This document shows, in pieces, positions 8,122 to 16,848 of a stretch of 64,000 nt of DNA. A model generated the notes under the pieces. It did not search any database. It saw only the letters and a program-made list of their open reading frames with translations, and was not told where the DNA came from. The DNA comes from an uncultured Veillonella sp. (GTDB taxonomy: Bacteria; Bacillota; Negativicutes; Veillonellales; Veillonellaceae): positions 15,921 through 79,920 of the forward strand of contig URPV01000001.1 of NCBI GenBank assembly GCA_900549805.1. The letters run 5' to 3'. The stretch's first letter is position 1, and each line of letters starts with the position of its first letter. The position numbers and the translations under genes are program-made.

Positions 8122-9381
8122 ATGTGGAATTACCTTACAAGACAGCTCTTTACTGTCCATCAGGAGGGGCGGACTCACGTCAATGACTTCCTCAAATTTG
8201 TAGGGCCTGGGATATTAGTGACGGTAGGCTTTATCGATCCTGGTAACTGGGCGGCTAATTTGGCTGCCGGTGCCCAGTTTGGGTATGACCTCCTTTGGGT
8301 GGTCTCTCTGTCTACCATCATGCTTATTGTGCTCCAGCATAATGTGGCCCATCTGGGCATCGTTCGGGGCCAATGCCTGTCGGAGTGCGCTCATGAATTT
8401 TTACCGGCCTGGCTATCCTGGCCAGTTCTATCCACTGCTGGGTTAGCCGCGGCAGCCACGACTTTGGCGGAGTTTATCGGCTCTGCCATAGCCCTCAAGA
8501 TGCTCTTTTCCATTCCCCTGGTCATAGGGGCTATATTGACTTGTCTTGTTTGTACTATTCTCTTGGTGACTAATTCCTACCGGCGGCTAGAACGGATTAT
8601 AGCTGGCTTCGTATCACTCATTGCCCTGGCCTATATTGTGGAGCTATGCCTAGTGGATGTCTCTTGGCCGGCAGCTACCATGGCTTGGGTGGACCCGAAG
8701 CTACCTAACGAATCCATGCTGGTAGTCCTCTCCATTTTGGGGGCTGTCATCATGCCCCATAATCTCTTCCTCCACTCGGAAATCATCCAGAGTCGACAGT
8801 TGAATAAGGCTGATAAGGCTACTATTAAAAAGCACTTACGCTTTGAATTTTTGGATACCCTCCTATCTATGGGAGTGGGCTGGCTTATCAATTCGGCTAT
8901 GATCATCTTGGCGGCGGCCACTTTCTTTGTGGTGGGACAACCGGTGACGGAGTTAGAACAGGCGGAAGCCCTCCTGAGCCCACTCATTGGCCCTTGGGCA
9001 GGAACCCTCTTCGCCTTGGCTCTCCTCTTTGCAGGGATTGCATCATCCGCTACAGCGGGTATGGCAGGGGCCTCCATCTTTGCTGGTATGTGGGGCGAAT
9101 CCTACGATATGAAAGACTTTCACAGTCGTCTGGGTCTGGCCCTAACCTTTGTGCCGGCCCTAGCCCTCATATTCTTTGTTAGTGATTCCTTTACAGCCCT
9201 CCTTTGGTCTCAAATGTTCTTGAGCCTCCAATTGCCTATTACCATTTTCTTGCAGCTCTATATGACGTCTAGCAAGAAAATCATGGGGGATTATGTTAAT
9301 CACCGCTATACTTCCATTCTCCTTTGGGGGATTGGGATTTTTGTAACCCTCTTAAACTTGTATTTGTTGTTTGAATCATAA
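8122..9381 (+). CDS. mntH: Nramp-family divalent metal transporter
   Basis: A 419-residue inner-membrane importer for Mn2+/Fe2+ coupled to protons. The TM1 metal site reads DPGNWAANLAAG and the TM6 site reads IMPHNLFLHS, both intact. About 11 hydrophobic helices follow in family order. The ATG at 8122 has GAGG 7 bases upstream; an in-frame GTG at 8116 is too close to that site. hydE begins 9 bases after the stop, so the two are probably co-transcribed and iron supply may be the link. No manganese-responsive yybP-ykoY element was seen upstream. Confidence 0.93.
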   Translation: MWNYLTRQLFTVHQEGRTHVNDFLKFVGPGILVTVGFIDPGNWAANLAAGAQFGYDLLWVVSLSTIMLIVLQHNVAHLGIVRGQCLSECAHEFLPAWLSWPVLSTAGLAAAATTLAEFIGSAIALKMLFSIPLVIGAILTCLVCTILLVTNSYRRLERIIAGFVSLIALAYIVELCLVDVSWPAATMAWVDPKLPNESMLVVLSILGAVIMPHNLFLHSEIIQSRQLNKADKATIKKHLRFEFLDTLLSMGVGWLINSAMIILAAATFFVVGQPVTELEQAEALLSPLIGPWAGTLFALALLFAGIASSATAGMAGASIFAGMWGESYDMKDFHSRLGLALTFVPALALIFFVSDSFTALLWSQMFLSLQLPITIFLQLYMTSSKKIMGDYVNHRYTSILLWGIGIFVTLLNLYLLFES

Positions 9382-9389
9382 GGGATCCT

Positions 9390-10514
9390 ATGACAGTTGA
9401 TGATATTTTACAGAAGGACCTTCTGGGCGACCAATGGCTCACAGAAGAAGAACTTCGCTTCCTCATGTCCGTTACCAATGAGGACGACTTACAAAAAATA
9501 TATAAAAAGGCCTACCAGGTGAAAGCCAAGTTTGTAGAGCCTGTAGCTTATTACCGGGGCCTCATCGAGTTCTCCAACCGTTGTATCAAGAATTGTAAGT
9601 ACTGCGGTATACGCCGTGATAATGACAAGGTAGATCGCTTTGATATGTCCTATGAGGATATCATCAAGATGGCTCAGTGGGCCTACGACCACGAGTACGG
9701 GTCTATCACCCTGCAATCAGGGGAGCGGTCCGACCAAGAGTTCGTGGATTATGTAGTAGACCTTATCAAGGATATTAAGAAGATCGGCGATGGGTCCTTG
9801 GGCATTACCATGTGCGTTGGGGAGCAATCGGAGGAATCCTACCGCCGTATGGTGGAAGCAGGCGCCTCCCGCTACCTCCTTCGCATTGAGACCACCAATC
9901 CTGACCTCTATCATAAAATCCATCCGCGCGATGACTTGCATTCCTTTGAGACGCGGGTAGAATGCCTCAAGCGCTGCCGCAAGGTGGGTTTCCAAGTAGG
10001 GACTGGTGTTATGATTGGCCTTCCTGGACAGACAGAAGAAGATCTGGTTAATGATATTCTTTTCTACCGGGATATGGATATCGACATGATTGGCATGGGC
10101 CCTTATGTGGTTCACCACGATACGCCGCTGGGGCAGGAAGCACTAGCTATGGGCCTAGATTCCAAGGTAGGTAAAGATCGACGGATTCAGTTGGGACTTA
10201 AGATGATTGCCTTGACCCGTCTCTTTTTGAAGGACGTCAATATCGCTGCTACAACAGCCCTACAGGCCTTGGATCCCTTGGGTCGTGAAAAGGGCCTAGA
10301 AGCAGGGGCTAATATTCTCATGCCTATCATTACTATTCCGGAACATCGGGCTAAGTATCTTCTGTATGATAATAAGCCTTGTGTGGATGACAATGCAGAC
10401 AAGTGTAAGGATTGTCTGACTCGCCGAGTTATGTCCATCGGCGATCGGGTAGGTTGGAAGGAGAATGGGGACTCTAAGCACTTCTTCAAGCGACAAAAAA
10501 ATAATAAGGCATGA
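9390..10514 (+). CDS. hydE: [FeFe] hydrogenase maturation radical SAM enzyme HydE
   Basis: A 374-residue radical SAM protein. The cluster motif CIKNCKYC has the CxxxCxxC spacing, followed by LQSGERSD, MCVGEQSEESYRRM, LLRIETTNPDLYHKIHP and GTGVMIGLPGQTEEDL, all typical of HydE. Near the C-terminus CVDDNADKCKDC matches the three Cys that bind a second, non-essential cluster in some HydE proteins. HydE helps build the diiron subcluster of [FeFe] hydrogenase together with HydF and HydG; neither is in this window. It directly follows mntH and has AAGGGAT before the ATG. Confidence 0.92.
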   Translation: MTVDDILQKDLLGDQWLTEEELRFLMSVTNEDDLQKIYKKAYQVKAKFVEPVAYYRGLIEFSNRCIKNCKYCGIRRDNDKVDRFDMSYEDIIKMAQWAYDHEYGSITLQSGERSDQEFVDYVVDLIKDIKKIGDGSLGITMCVGEQSEESYRRMVEAGASRYLLRIETTNPDLYHKIHPRDDLHSFETRVECLKRCRKVGFQVGTGVMIGLPGQTEEDLVNDILFYRDMDIDMIGMGPYVVHHDTPLGQEALAMGLDSKVGKDRRIQLGLKMIALTRLFLKDVNIAATTALQALDPLGREKGLEAGANILMPIITIPEHRAKYLLYDNKPCVDDNADKCKDCLTRRVMSIGDRVGWKENGDSKHFFKRQKNNKA

Positions 10515-10517
10515 CCA

Positions 10518-10526
10518 TGCTATAAT
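10518..10526 (+). promoter_or_regulatory. extended -10 promoter
   Basis: TGCTATAAT lies 45 bases ahead of the YhcH-family gene. No good -35 is seen. Confidence 0.5.
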
Positions 10527-10570
10527 GGGGCTAGACTATATTCTGTCATTTGTAGAGAAAGAGGCTGCTT

Positions 10571-11044
10571 ATGTTTTTCTCCAATATCAATGTAGATTAC
10601 AAGCACATTGGCTTGCCGGATGCCCTTGTACGGGCCTTGGATTACCTTAAAAATACAGATCTGAAGGCCATGGAAGCGGGTTCCTATGAACTGGAAGCGG
10701 ACCGGAAGATGTATGTAAATATCGATGTGGTTGATACGCGCTTATGGAAGGATACCAAGCCTGAATCTCATAAGGATTACATCGATGTGCAGTTCATGAT
10801 CGACGGGGAAGAGGACCAAGGGGCCTTTTCCTTAACGGGGACAGAAGTTCCTGCGGAATTTCACGCCGACCGGGATCTCTACTTTTATGACAATAGCCGG
10901 GAAGATGAAGCAGAAGTGCAATTGACACCAGGTAATTACACGATCTTTTTCCCTACTGATGCCCATCGTCCTTTGATTGCTGTTAACAAACCCATTCAAA
11001 TTAAGAAGGCCGTTGTGAAAGTCCATATTTCCCTCTTGAAGTAG
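10571..11044 (+). CDS. YhcH/YjgK/YiaL-family protein
   Basis: A 157-residue cupin-like protein of the YhcH/YjgK/YiaL family. Recognisable runs are ESHKDYIDVQFMIDGEE with a probable metal-binding His/Asp set, the FFPTDAHRP motif and a C-terminal VKVHIS. Relatives occur in sialic-acid and sugar-acid gene clusters and are thought to bind or mutarotate sugars. No such cluster is present here, so no substrate is assigned. The following DMT transporter starts 9 bases later and may share the transcript. Confidence 0.88.
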   Translation: MFFSNINVDYKHIGLPDALVRALDYLKNTDLKAMEAGSYELEADRKMYVNIDVVDTRLWKDTKPESHKDYIDVQFMIDGEEDQGAFSLTGTEVPAEFHADRDLYFYDNSREDEAEVQLTPGNYTIFFPTDAHRPLIAVNKPIQIKKAVVKVHISLLK

Positions 11045-11052
11045 GTCTCATA

Positions 11053-11991
11053 ATGGTTAGTAGTAGGAGTGAAGGGAAGCTTGGTCCAAAATCTAGGAAG
11101 GAAGTCTACCTGGGTATGGGCCTAGCCCTACTAGGAGCTCTCTTATGGGGGTTGTCGGGGACTTGCGTTCAATTTTTAGAGAACCAGCGGCATGTCAACA
11201 TGGAATGGTTGGTTACAGTTCGGCTCTTTGTTGCAGGCTGTATTAACGTGGGTTGGGTCTTGGCCCGCCACCACTTATCAGATTTGACCAAGATTTTTTT
11301 CCAACCTAGGGATTTGGGTAAGTTTATCATCTTTTCCCTCTTGGGTGTATCTCTCTGTCAGTACACCTACTTTAGGGCTATCGCCGTGGCCGGTGTAGGG
11401 TTAGCTACGGTCATCCAGTATACGGCGCCAACCCTCATTATTATTTACCTCTTCCTGCGCTACCGGAAGATACCTAATCAGGCAGAGATTTTGGCTGTGA
11501 TTTTGGCCTTTATAGGGACTCTCTGCATCGTCTTTCAGGGGCAACCAGACTTATCTAACCTCAATGGGCCTGTCCTCTTCTGGGGCTTGGTTTCGGCCGC
11601 CTCTATAGGGGTTTATACCTTGCAACCAGTGAGCCTTTTGGCAAAGTATGGTACGGGCCCTATTTTGGGATTGGCCATGGTTCTAGGGGGCTTGGTGGCT
11701 AAACTAGTATGGTTTGATGCTCCTTCTAATATGATGTGGGATACCTGGACCTGGGCGGCCCTCTTCGGCATTGTGGTACTAGGGACGGTAGTATCCTTTA
11801 ATGCCTTTATGGAGGGGATTCGTAGGGTGGGTCCTGTGCGAGGCGTTATATTATCCTCCTTAGAACCTATATCGGCAGCTTTATTCGGTTGGGCCCTCCT
11901 GGGGAACCAGTTAACTAGCTGGGACTTGGCGGGCTTTGTCCTCATTGTGACGACCGTCTTGATTCTTGGTTTTGCCAAGCAAAAACAATAA
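11053..11991 (+). CDS. EamA/DMT-family transporter
   Basis: A 312-residue membrane protein with ten predicted helices in two EamA repeats. The first begins near LLGALLWGLSGTCVQFL and the second near GLVSAASIGVYTLQPVSL. The C-terminal repeat ends with the typical SSLEPISAALFGWALLGNQ segment. Such proteins usually export amino acids or metabolites; the substrate is unknown. It sits directly behind the YhcH-family gene and ahead of a strong terminator. Confidence 0.88.
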   Translation: MVSSRSEGKLGPKSRKEVYLGMGLALLGALLWGLSGTCVQFLENQRHVNMEWLVTVRLFVAGCINVGWVLARHHLSDLTKIFFQPRDLGKFIIFSLLGVSLCQYTYFRAIAVAGVGLATVIQYTAPTLIIIYLFLRYRKIPNQAEILAVILAFIGTLCIVFQGQPDLSNLNGPVLFWGLVSAASIGVYTLQPVSLLAKYGTGPILGLAMVLGGLVAKLVWFDAPSNMMWDTWTWAALFGIVVLGTVVSFNAFMEGIRRVGPVRGVILSSLEPISAALFGWALLGNQLTSWDLAGFVLIVTTVLILGFAKQKQ

Positions 11992-12020
11992 ATAATGACC
12001 CTAGACCTATAAAGATAAAG

Positions 12021-12061
12021 AGGGCCTGGAATACATCTTGCTAGTATTCCAGGCCCTTTTT
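12021..12061. terminator. terminator shared by convergent DMT and MFS genes
   Basis: The perfect 14-base arms AGGGCCTGGAATAC (12021-12034) and GTATTCCAGGCCCT (12044-12057) are followed by T5. The reverse strand also ends in a CTCTTTAT stretch. Confidence 0.85.
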
Positions 12062-12089
12062 AGTATGGGCTTATAGTTGGGTTGGTTGA

Positions 12090-13292
12090 CTATATCTTGT
12101 TTGATTCTGCGGTGTCTGGCACCTTATATTTAATCCAAGCTGCGGCTATGATGAAGAGAGCGGCGGAAATCCAGAAGAGGCTAGTAAAGCCCAAGGTGGC
12201 CATGAGGGAGGCACCGCCAAGAGATCCTATGAAATAGCCTAGGAATTGGAAGGATTGGTTGTAGGCAAAGACTTGACCAGTCAGGTTCTTAGGCGTTTTA
12301 GAGGATAGGTAGGTATTGAGGGCTGGTAGGAGGCCACCCATGCCTAAGCCTTGCAGGAAGCGGATGAAGCCCAGAGTGTAGACGTCGGATACATAGGCTT
12401 GAGGAATGTTGAGGAGACCCACATATAGTAGGGCTATGAGGAGAACCTGACGGGGGCCAACCTTATCTACTAAGCGGCCAAGGTAAGAGGATGACAGAAG
12501 TTGGGCGATGCCAGTACAGGAGAAGACCGCCCCTGCTATGAAGGCTAGGTTAGGAGTTCCCGCTGGGAGAATTTCCTTAACGTAGACTGTAATGATAGGT
12601 TGCAGCGTTTGCGCACAAATAGCGAAGATAAACATGGCTCCGTAGAGGGCTATAACGGCCTTAAAGTCTGGTATTTGAGCCTTGAGGGCTGATAGGCTTT
12701 GCTTGGCTTTAGATAGCTTAGGGACATATTCTTCGTGGACGAAGAAGGTGACGATGACGAAGGCTGTCAACATGAAAGCCCCTACAATGAGGAAGTCATT
12801 GTGGATGCCCACTAGGTCAGCTAGGTAGCCACCGATGAGGGGGCCCACTAAGTAGCCCGACATTTGGCCTGTTGTGAGAACGCCTAGGGCCCAGCCGGTG
12901 TGTTCTTGTGGGGTTTCTGAGGCCACTAGGGTGACAGAGGCTGAGTAGAAGCCATTAACCAGGCCTTGGATGGCCCGAAGGATGATGACCGTTTCTGGGG
13001 TACTAGCAAAGGCGATAGCTATGTTGCAGAGGGCCATGCCTAGGCTGGACCGGACTAGGGTGATCTTGCGGCCCTTTCTATCCGCCAGACGCCCCCAGAA
13101 AGGGGCCACCAGGCAGACAACTAGGTAGGTTACACCTGTGGCTAGGCCAGACCATAGGGAGAGGGCTTCCGGTGAGTTAACTCCCATTTGGTGGAAGTAG
13201 AGGGGCAGTATTGGGCTCAGTTGACTGATGCCAAAGGACATACAGAAGGTGCAGACTACCAATACGTAGACGCTGCGTTTCCAAAGTTCCAT
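12090..13292 (-). CDS. MFS transporter, drug-efflux type
   Basis: A 400-residue major facilitator with 12 helices. The loop 2-3 motif A is intact (GRLADRKGRK) and a second-half copy reads GRLVDKVGPR. The antiporter motif C region reads TGQMSGYLVGPLIGGYLAD, which points to multidrug efflux. The minus-strand ATG at 13292 follows AAGGAGATCCT; the longer frame starting at 13328 lacks a ribosome site. It is similar in plan to the MFS gene at 42310. It is divergent from the trp leader, whose promoter starts 86 bases away. Confidence 0.85.
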   Translation of the reverse strand: MELWKRSVYVLVVCTFCMSFGISQLSPILPLYFHQMGVNSPEALSLWSGLATGVTYLVVCLVAPFWGRLADRKGRKITLVRSSLGMALCNIAIAFASTPETVIILRAIQGLVNGFYSASVTLVASETPQEHTGWALGVLTTGQMSGYLVGPLIGGYLADLVGIHNDFLIVGAFMLTAFVIVTFFVHEEYVPKLSKAKQSLSALKAQIPDFKAVIALYGAMFIFAICAQTLQPIITVYVKEILPAGTPNLAFIAGAVFSCTGIAQLLSSSYLGRLVDKVGPRQVLLIALLYVGLLNIPQAYVSDVYTLGFIRFLQGLGMGGLLPALNTYLSSKTPKNLTGQVFAYNQSFQFLGYFIGSLGGASLMATLGFTSLFWISAALFIIAAAWIKYKVPDTAESNKI

Positions 13293-13377
13293 AGGATCTC
13301 CTTGTAAAGTACGTTTAGATTCATACAAGAATTAGTGTAACACTAGTTGTAAGCAATATAAAAATTTTCTTAACAGA

Positions 13378-13406
13378 TTGACATTCTGAGTAGACATAGA
13401 TATACT
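13378..13406 (+). promoter_or_regulatory. trp operon promoter
   Basis: TTGACA (13378-13383) and TATACT (13401-13406) with a 17-base spacer, ahead of the T-box leader. Confidence 0.85.
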
Positions 13407-13412
13407 CAAAAC

Positions 13413-13753
13413 ATGAATTGAATAACTCGCCTATAAACCGTAGACGTGGAGATAAGAATAAGAGATGCGCTCACAGAGAGCGGGGGATGCTGAGATTCCC
13501 GCAGTAAGCAGCTTATTAAATGGACCACTGAGGGCGTAGGGAACGGACGAGGTTGATGCTGGTGGGGATGACCCTGCTAGAGGACTCTCCTAGTATTCTA
13601 CGACGCGACACAAGCGTTAACTGTGAGGGGTTTGTTAGAATCCTGCTGAGAGGGGCTTAGGCCAAACCAAGGTGGTACCGCGACATAGAATCATGCAAGA
13701 TGATAGATCATATGCTCGTCCTTGACGTTACATTGTCATGGGCGAGTTTTTTA
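13413..13753 (+). ncRNA. T-box leader (tRNA-Trp sensing) of the trp operon
   Basis: The leader holds Stem I elements (CAGAGAG, an AGTA loop E-like segment, GCTGAGA). A candidate specifier TGG at 13521-13523 is followed by A and the usual ACCACTGAG. The T-box itself is AAGGTGGTACCGCG at 13669-13682, and the terminator lies at 13714-13752 with arms GCTCGTCC/GGGCGAG and a T6 run. The UGG specifier matches tryptophan and the trpE gene downstream. Uncharged tRNA-Trp should stabilise the antiterminator and turn the operon on. The 5' end is estimated from the promoter. Confidence 0.93.
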
Positions 13754-13775
13754 TTGCTTATTTTTGGAGGTTATC

Positions 13776-15245
13776 ATGATTAAACCTAGTCTTGATTCTG
13801 TGAAGGCCCTAGCAAGCGGTTACGATATCGTGCCTGTCTATATGGAAATTCTATCCGATATACGGACGCCAATTAGCGTCCTCAAAGCCTTGAAACAAGT
13901 GTCGAGTCATACCTACCTCTTGGAAAGTGCGGATAATTCTAACCACTGGGGCCGTTATTCCTTCTTGGGCTATGATCCTAAGTTGGAAATCTTTTGCAAG
14001 AACCACCAAATGACCATTAAAGAAGGGACCTCACGGACCTTTACCTGCCATGATCCAGCTGCTGAAATCCGGCGTATCCTCCAGCAATATAAGAGCCCTC
14101 GTCTAGAGGAACTCCCTAGTTTCACGGGTGGCCTTGTAGGTTACTTCGCCTGTGAATACATCCGTTACATTGAACCTAGTTTAGATTTTACGGTCCCTGA
14201 TGATGATTCAGCTATGGTCAATGATGTGGACCTTATGCTCTTTGATAAGGTTATCGCCTTCGACCATTACAAAAATAAAATCTTCCTCATTGCCAATATT
14301 GGAACCGAAGATTTAGAGCGTAACTACCGTAAGGCTGAAATGGAACTCAAGGCCTTGGCTGACCTGGTAGCTCATGGGGCGGAAGCTGACATTCCCAAGG
14401 GCCTTCTCAAGTCTGACTTTAGCTCTGAGTTTTCTAAGGAGGACTTTGAAGAGGTGGTTAGAAAGCTACAAGGGCATATCAAAGAAGGAGATATCTTCCA
14501 AGCGGTCGTATCCAATCGGCGGGAGGCGGACTTTGAAGGGTCCCTCCTCAACGCCTATCGGGCCCTTAGGACCATCAACCCATCCCCCTATATGTTCTAC
14601 CTATCCGGTGGTGACCTCGAGCTCACAGGGGCCTCTCCAGAAACCTTAGTAAAGCTGACTGAGGGCACCCTCTATACATACCCTATTGCCGGGACTATGA
14701 AGCGGGGTAAGAACGAGGCAGAAGACCTTGCTATCGAGGATAAGCTCATCCACGATGAGAAAGAACTAGCGGAGCACAATATGCTGGTAGACTTAGGACG
14801 TAATGATTTAGGTAAAATCTCTAATTTTGGCTCTGTTAAAGTAGAAGCCCTCCATATGCTCCAACGCTTCTCTCATGTCATTCACATCACCTCTACCGTA
14901 TCAGGCCGTATTAAGGATGGCTGCGATGCCCTAGATGCCATTGGGGCGACCCTTCCTGCAGGGACCTTGTCAGGGGCCCCTAAGATTCGGGCCTTGGATA
15001 TCCTTCATGGCTTGGAAAAGAGCCCACGGGGTGTTTACGGTGGGGCGGTAGGCTACATCGATTTCGCTGGCAATATGGATGTTTGCATTGGTATTCGCAT
15101 GGCCATGCACAAGGGAGGCAAGGTCTACGTACGGGCTGGTGCGGGCATCGTGCGAGACTCGGTGCCTGAAAGTGAATACAAAGAAACCCTCATGAAGGGA
15201 CAATCTATGATTTCCGCTATTATGCAAGGACAGGAGGTAGACTAA
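13776..15245 (+). CDS. trpE: anthranilate synthase component I
   Basis: A 489-residue chorismate-using enzyme that makes anthranilate with TrpG glutaminase. The N-terminal domain keeps the tryptophan feedback motif (LLESADNS). The catalytic C-terminal half shows GDIFQAVVSNR, SPYMFYL, GASPETLVKL, PIAGTMKRG, EHNMLVDLGRND and GTLSGAPKIRA. The ATG at 13776 follows TTTGGAGGTTATC, just past the T-box terminator. It is the first gene of the trp operon and overlaps trpG by one base (TAATG). Confidence 0.96.
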   Translation: MIKPSLDSVKALASGYDIVPVYMEILSDIRTPISVLKALKQVSSHTYLLESADNSNHWGRYSFLGYDPKLEIFCKNHQMTIKEGTSRTFTCHDPAAEIRRILQQYKSPRLEELPSFTGGLVGYFACEYIRYIEPSLDFTVPDDDSAMVNDVDLMLFDKVIAFDHYKNKIFLIANIGTEDLERNYRKAEMELKALADLVAHGAEADIPKGLLKSDFSSEFSKEDFEEVVRKLQGHIKEGDIFQAVVSNRREADFEGSLLNAYRALRTINPSPYMFYLSGGDLELTGASPETLVKLTEGTLYTYPIAGTMKRGKNEAEDLAIEDKLIHDEKELAEHNMLVDLGRNDLGKISNFGSVKVEALHMLQRFSHVIHITSTVSGRIKDGCDALDAIGATLPAGTLSGAPKIRALDILHGLEKSPRGVYGGAVGYIDFAGNMDVCIGIRMAMHKGGKVYVRAGAGIVRDSVPESEYKETLMKGQSMISAIMQGQEVD

Positions 15246-15811
15246 TGGTACTCCTTATCGATAATTACGATTCCTTTTCCTTCAACCTTTACCAATTGGT
15301 TGGGTCTATCGATCCGGACATTAAGGTTATCCGGTCAGATGAACTTACGGTTGACCAAATTCGGGCCCTAAAGCCGGATTATGTCATCTTATCGCCAGGT
15401 CCTGGCCGCCCTGCTGATGCGGGTGTTTATGAGGACCTCCTCCGCCAATGTAAGGGGGAATTTCCCATCCTAGGTGTCTGCTTGGGCCACCAAGCCATCG
15501 GGGAAGTCTTTGGCGGGATTGTTTCCTATGCCAAGCAGGTCATGCATGGTAAGCAAAGCTTGGCTAAGAAGGTCCATGACTCTAAAATTCTCGCAGGCTT
15601 GCCGGAAGAATTTCCTGTAGCTCGCTATCATTCCTTAGCTATTATTGACGAAAGTATGCCGCAGGATTTAATCGTCACCTCCATAACGGCTGACGGTGAA
15701 ATCATGAGTGTAGAACACAAGGATTACCCTATTTACGGGGTTCAGTTCCATCCGGAATCCATCATGACACCGGATGGGGAACAAATGATTCGCAATTTCT
15801 TATCTAACTAA
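15245..15811 (+). CDS. trpG: anthranilate synthase component II (glutamine amidotransferase)
   Basis: A 188-residue class I glutamine amidotransferase that supplies ammonia to TrpE. The nucleophile lies in LGVCLGHQAIGE, and the His-Glu pair in QFHPESIMTP. The N-terminal IDNYDSFSFNLYQ and the oxyanion motif SPGPGRP are intact. It may also serve p-aminobenzoate synthase, as TrpG/PabA proteins often do. It is translationally coupled to trpE. Confidence 0.95.
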   Translation: MVLLIDNYDSFSFNLYQLVGSIDPDIKVIRSDELTVDQIRALKPDYVILSPGPGRPADAGVYEDLLRQCKGEFPILGVCLGHQAIGEVFGGIVSYAKQVMHGKQSLAKKVHDSKILAGLPEEFPVARYHSLAIIDESMPQDLIVTSITADGEIMSVEHKDYPIYGVQFHPESIMTPDGEQMIRNFLSN

Positions 15812-15836
15812 ACTACGAACGTATCGAGGAGGACTT

Positions 15837-16847
15837 ATGATACAAGAGGCTTTATATAGTGTGACCCATGGTCAAGACTTATCCTTTGACTTGGCCAAGG
15901 ATACGATGGATAAAATTATGTCTGGTCAAGTGGATCAAATTCCTATGGCTGGCTTCTTATGTGCCTTAGCAGCCAAGGGGCCTACGGTGGAGGAAATCAC
16001 CGCTTTTGCACAAGTTATGCGGGATAAGGCAGGCTCTGTTCCCCATGAAGGGACAGTCGTAGAAATTGTGGGTACTGGTGGGGATGAAGCTAATACCTTT
16101 AACATTTCTTCTACTTCTGGATTTGTCATCTCTGCAGCGGGTATTCCTGTGGCTAAGCATGGTAACCGCAGCGTCTCTTCTAAGTGTGGGGCAGCAGACC
16201 TCATGGAGGCCCTAGGGGCCAAGTTAGAATTAGATGGGAAGCAAAATCAAGAAGTCCTTTCTAAGGCTAATATGTGCTTTATGTTTGCGCCTGTTTATCA
16301 CCAAGCTATGAAGTATGCTGGTCCTGTGCGCAAGGCTTTAGGTGTTCGGACCGTCTTCAATATCCTAGGCCCTTTGGCTAACCCAGCAGGGGCTACAGTG
16401 GAATTGATGGGGGTTTACGACAAGGCTTTAGTAGAACCTTTGGCCCGCGTTTTGGCTAATTTAGGGGTAGAACGGGGGGCCGTAGTTCACGGCTTTGATG
16501 GCTTGGATGAAATCACTGCTACCGGTAAAACCTATGTATGTGAAATTGACCATGGTCAATTCAAGTCCTACGAGCTAGACCCTAAAGACTATGGTTTTGA
16601 CTACGCCAAGAAGGAAGAGCTAGAAGGTGGCGATGCTTCGGTCAATGCGGCCATTACCCGGTCAATTCTAGGTGGCCAAGCAGGGGGCAAACGGACTGCT
16701 GTCCTCCTCAACGCAGGTATGGCTATTTATTTGGCTAAGGAAGGCTTGACCCTAGCTGAGGGTATCGAGGAGGCTAAGGCTATGATTGATTCTGGTAAGG
16801 CCCTAGCTAAAGTTGACCAATTTGTGAAAGCAACCCAAGAGGTATAG
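15837..16847 (+). CDS. trpD: anthranilate phosphoribosyltransferase
   Basis: A 336-residue enzyme that transfers phosphoribose from PRPP to anthranilate. Family motifs are VGTGGDEANTFNISS (the PRPP loop), KHGNRSVSSKCGAADL, the anthranilate region CFMFAPVYHQAMKYAGPVRK, and LGPLANPAG. Its length matches the family. A GAGGAGGACTT ribosome site precedes the ATG. It is separated from trpC-trpF by a single base. Confidence 0.96.
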   Translation: MIQEALYSVTHGQDLSFDLAKDTMDKIMSGQVDQIPMAGFLCALAAKGPTVEEITAFAQVMRDKAGSVPHEGTVVEIVGTGGDEANTFNISSTSGFVISAAGIPVAKHGNRSVSSKCGAADLMEALGAKLELDGKQNQEVLSKANMCFMFAPVYHQAMKYAGPVRKALGVRTVFNILGPLANPAGATVELMGVYDKALVEPLARVLANLGVERGAVVHGFDGLDEITATGKTYVCEIDHGQFKSYELDPKDYGFDYAKKEELEGGDASVNAAITRSILGGQAGGKRTAVLLNAGMAIYLAKEGLTLAEGIEEAKAMIDSGKALAKVDQFVKATQEV

Positions 16848-16848
16848 G

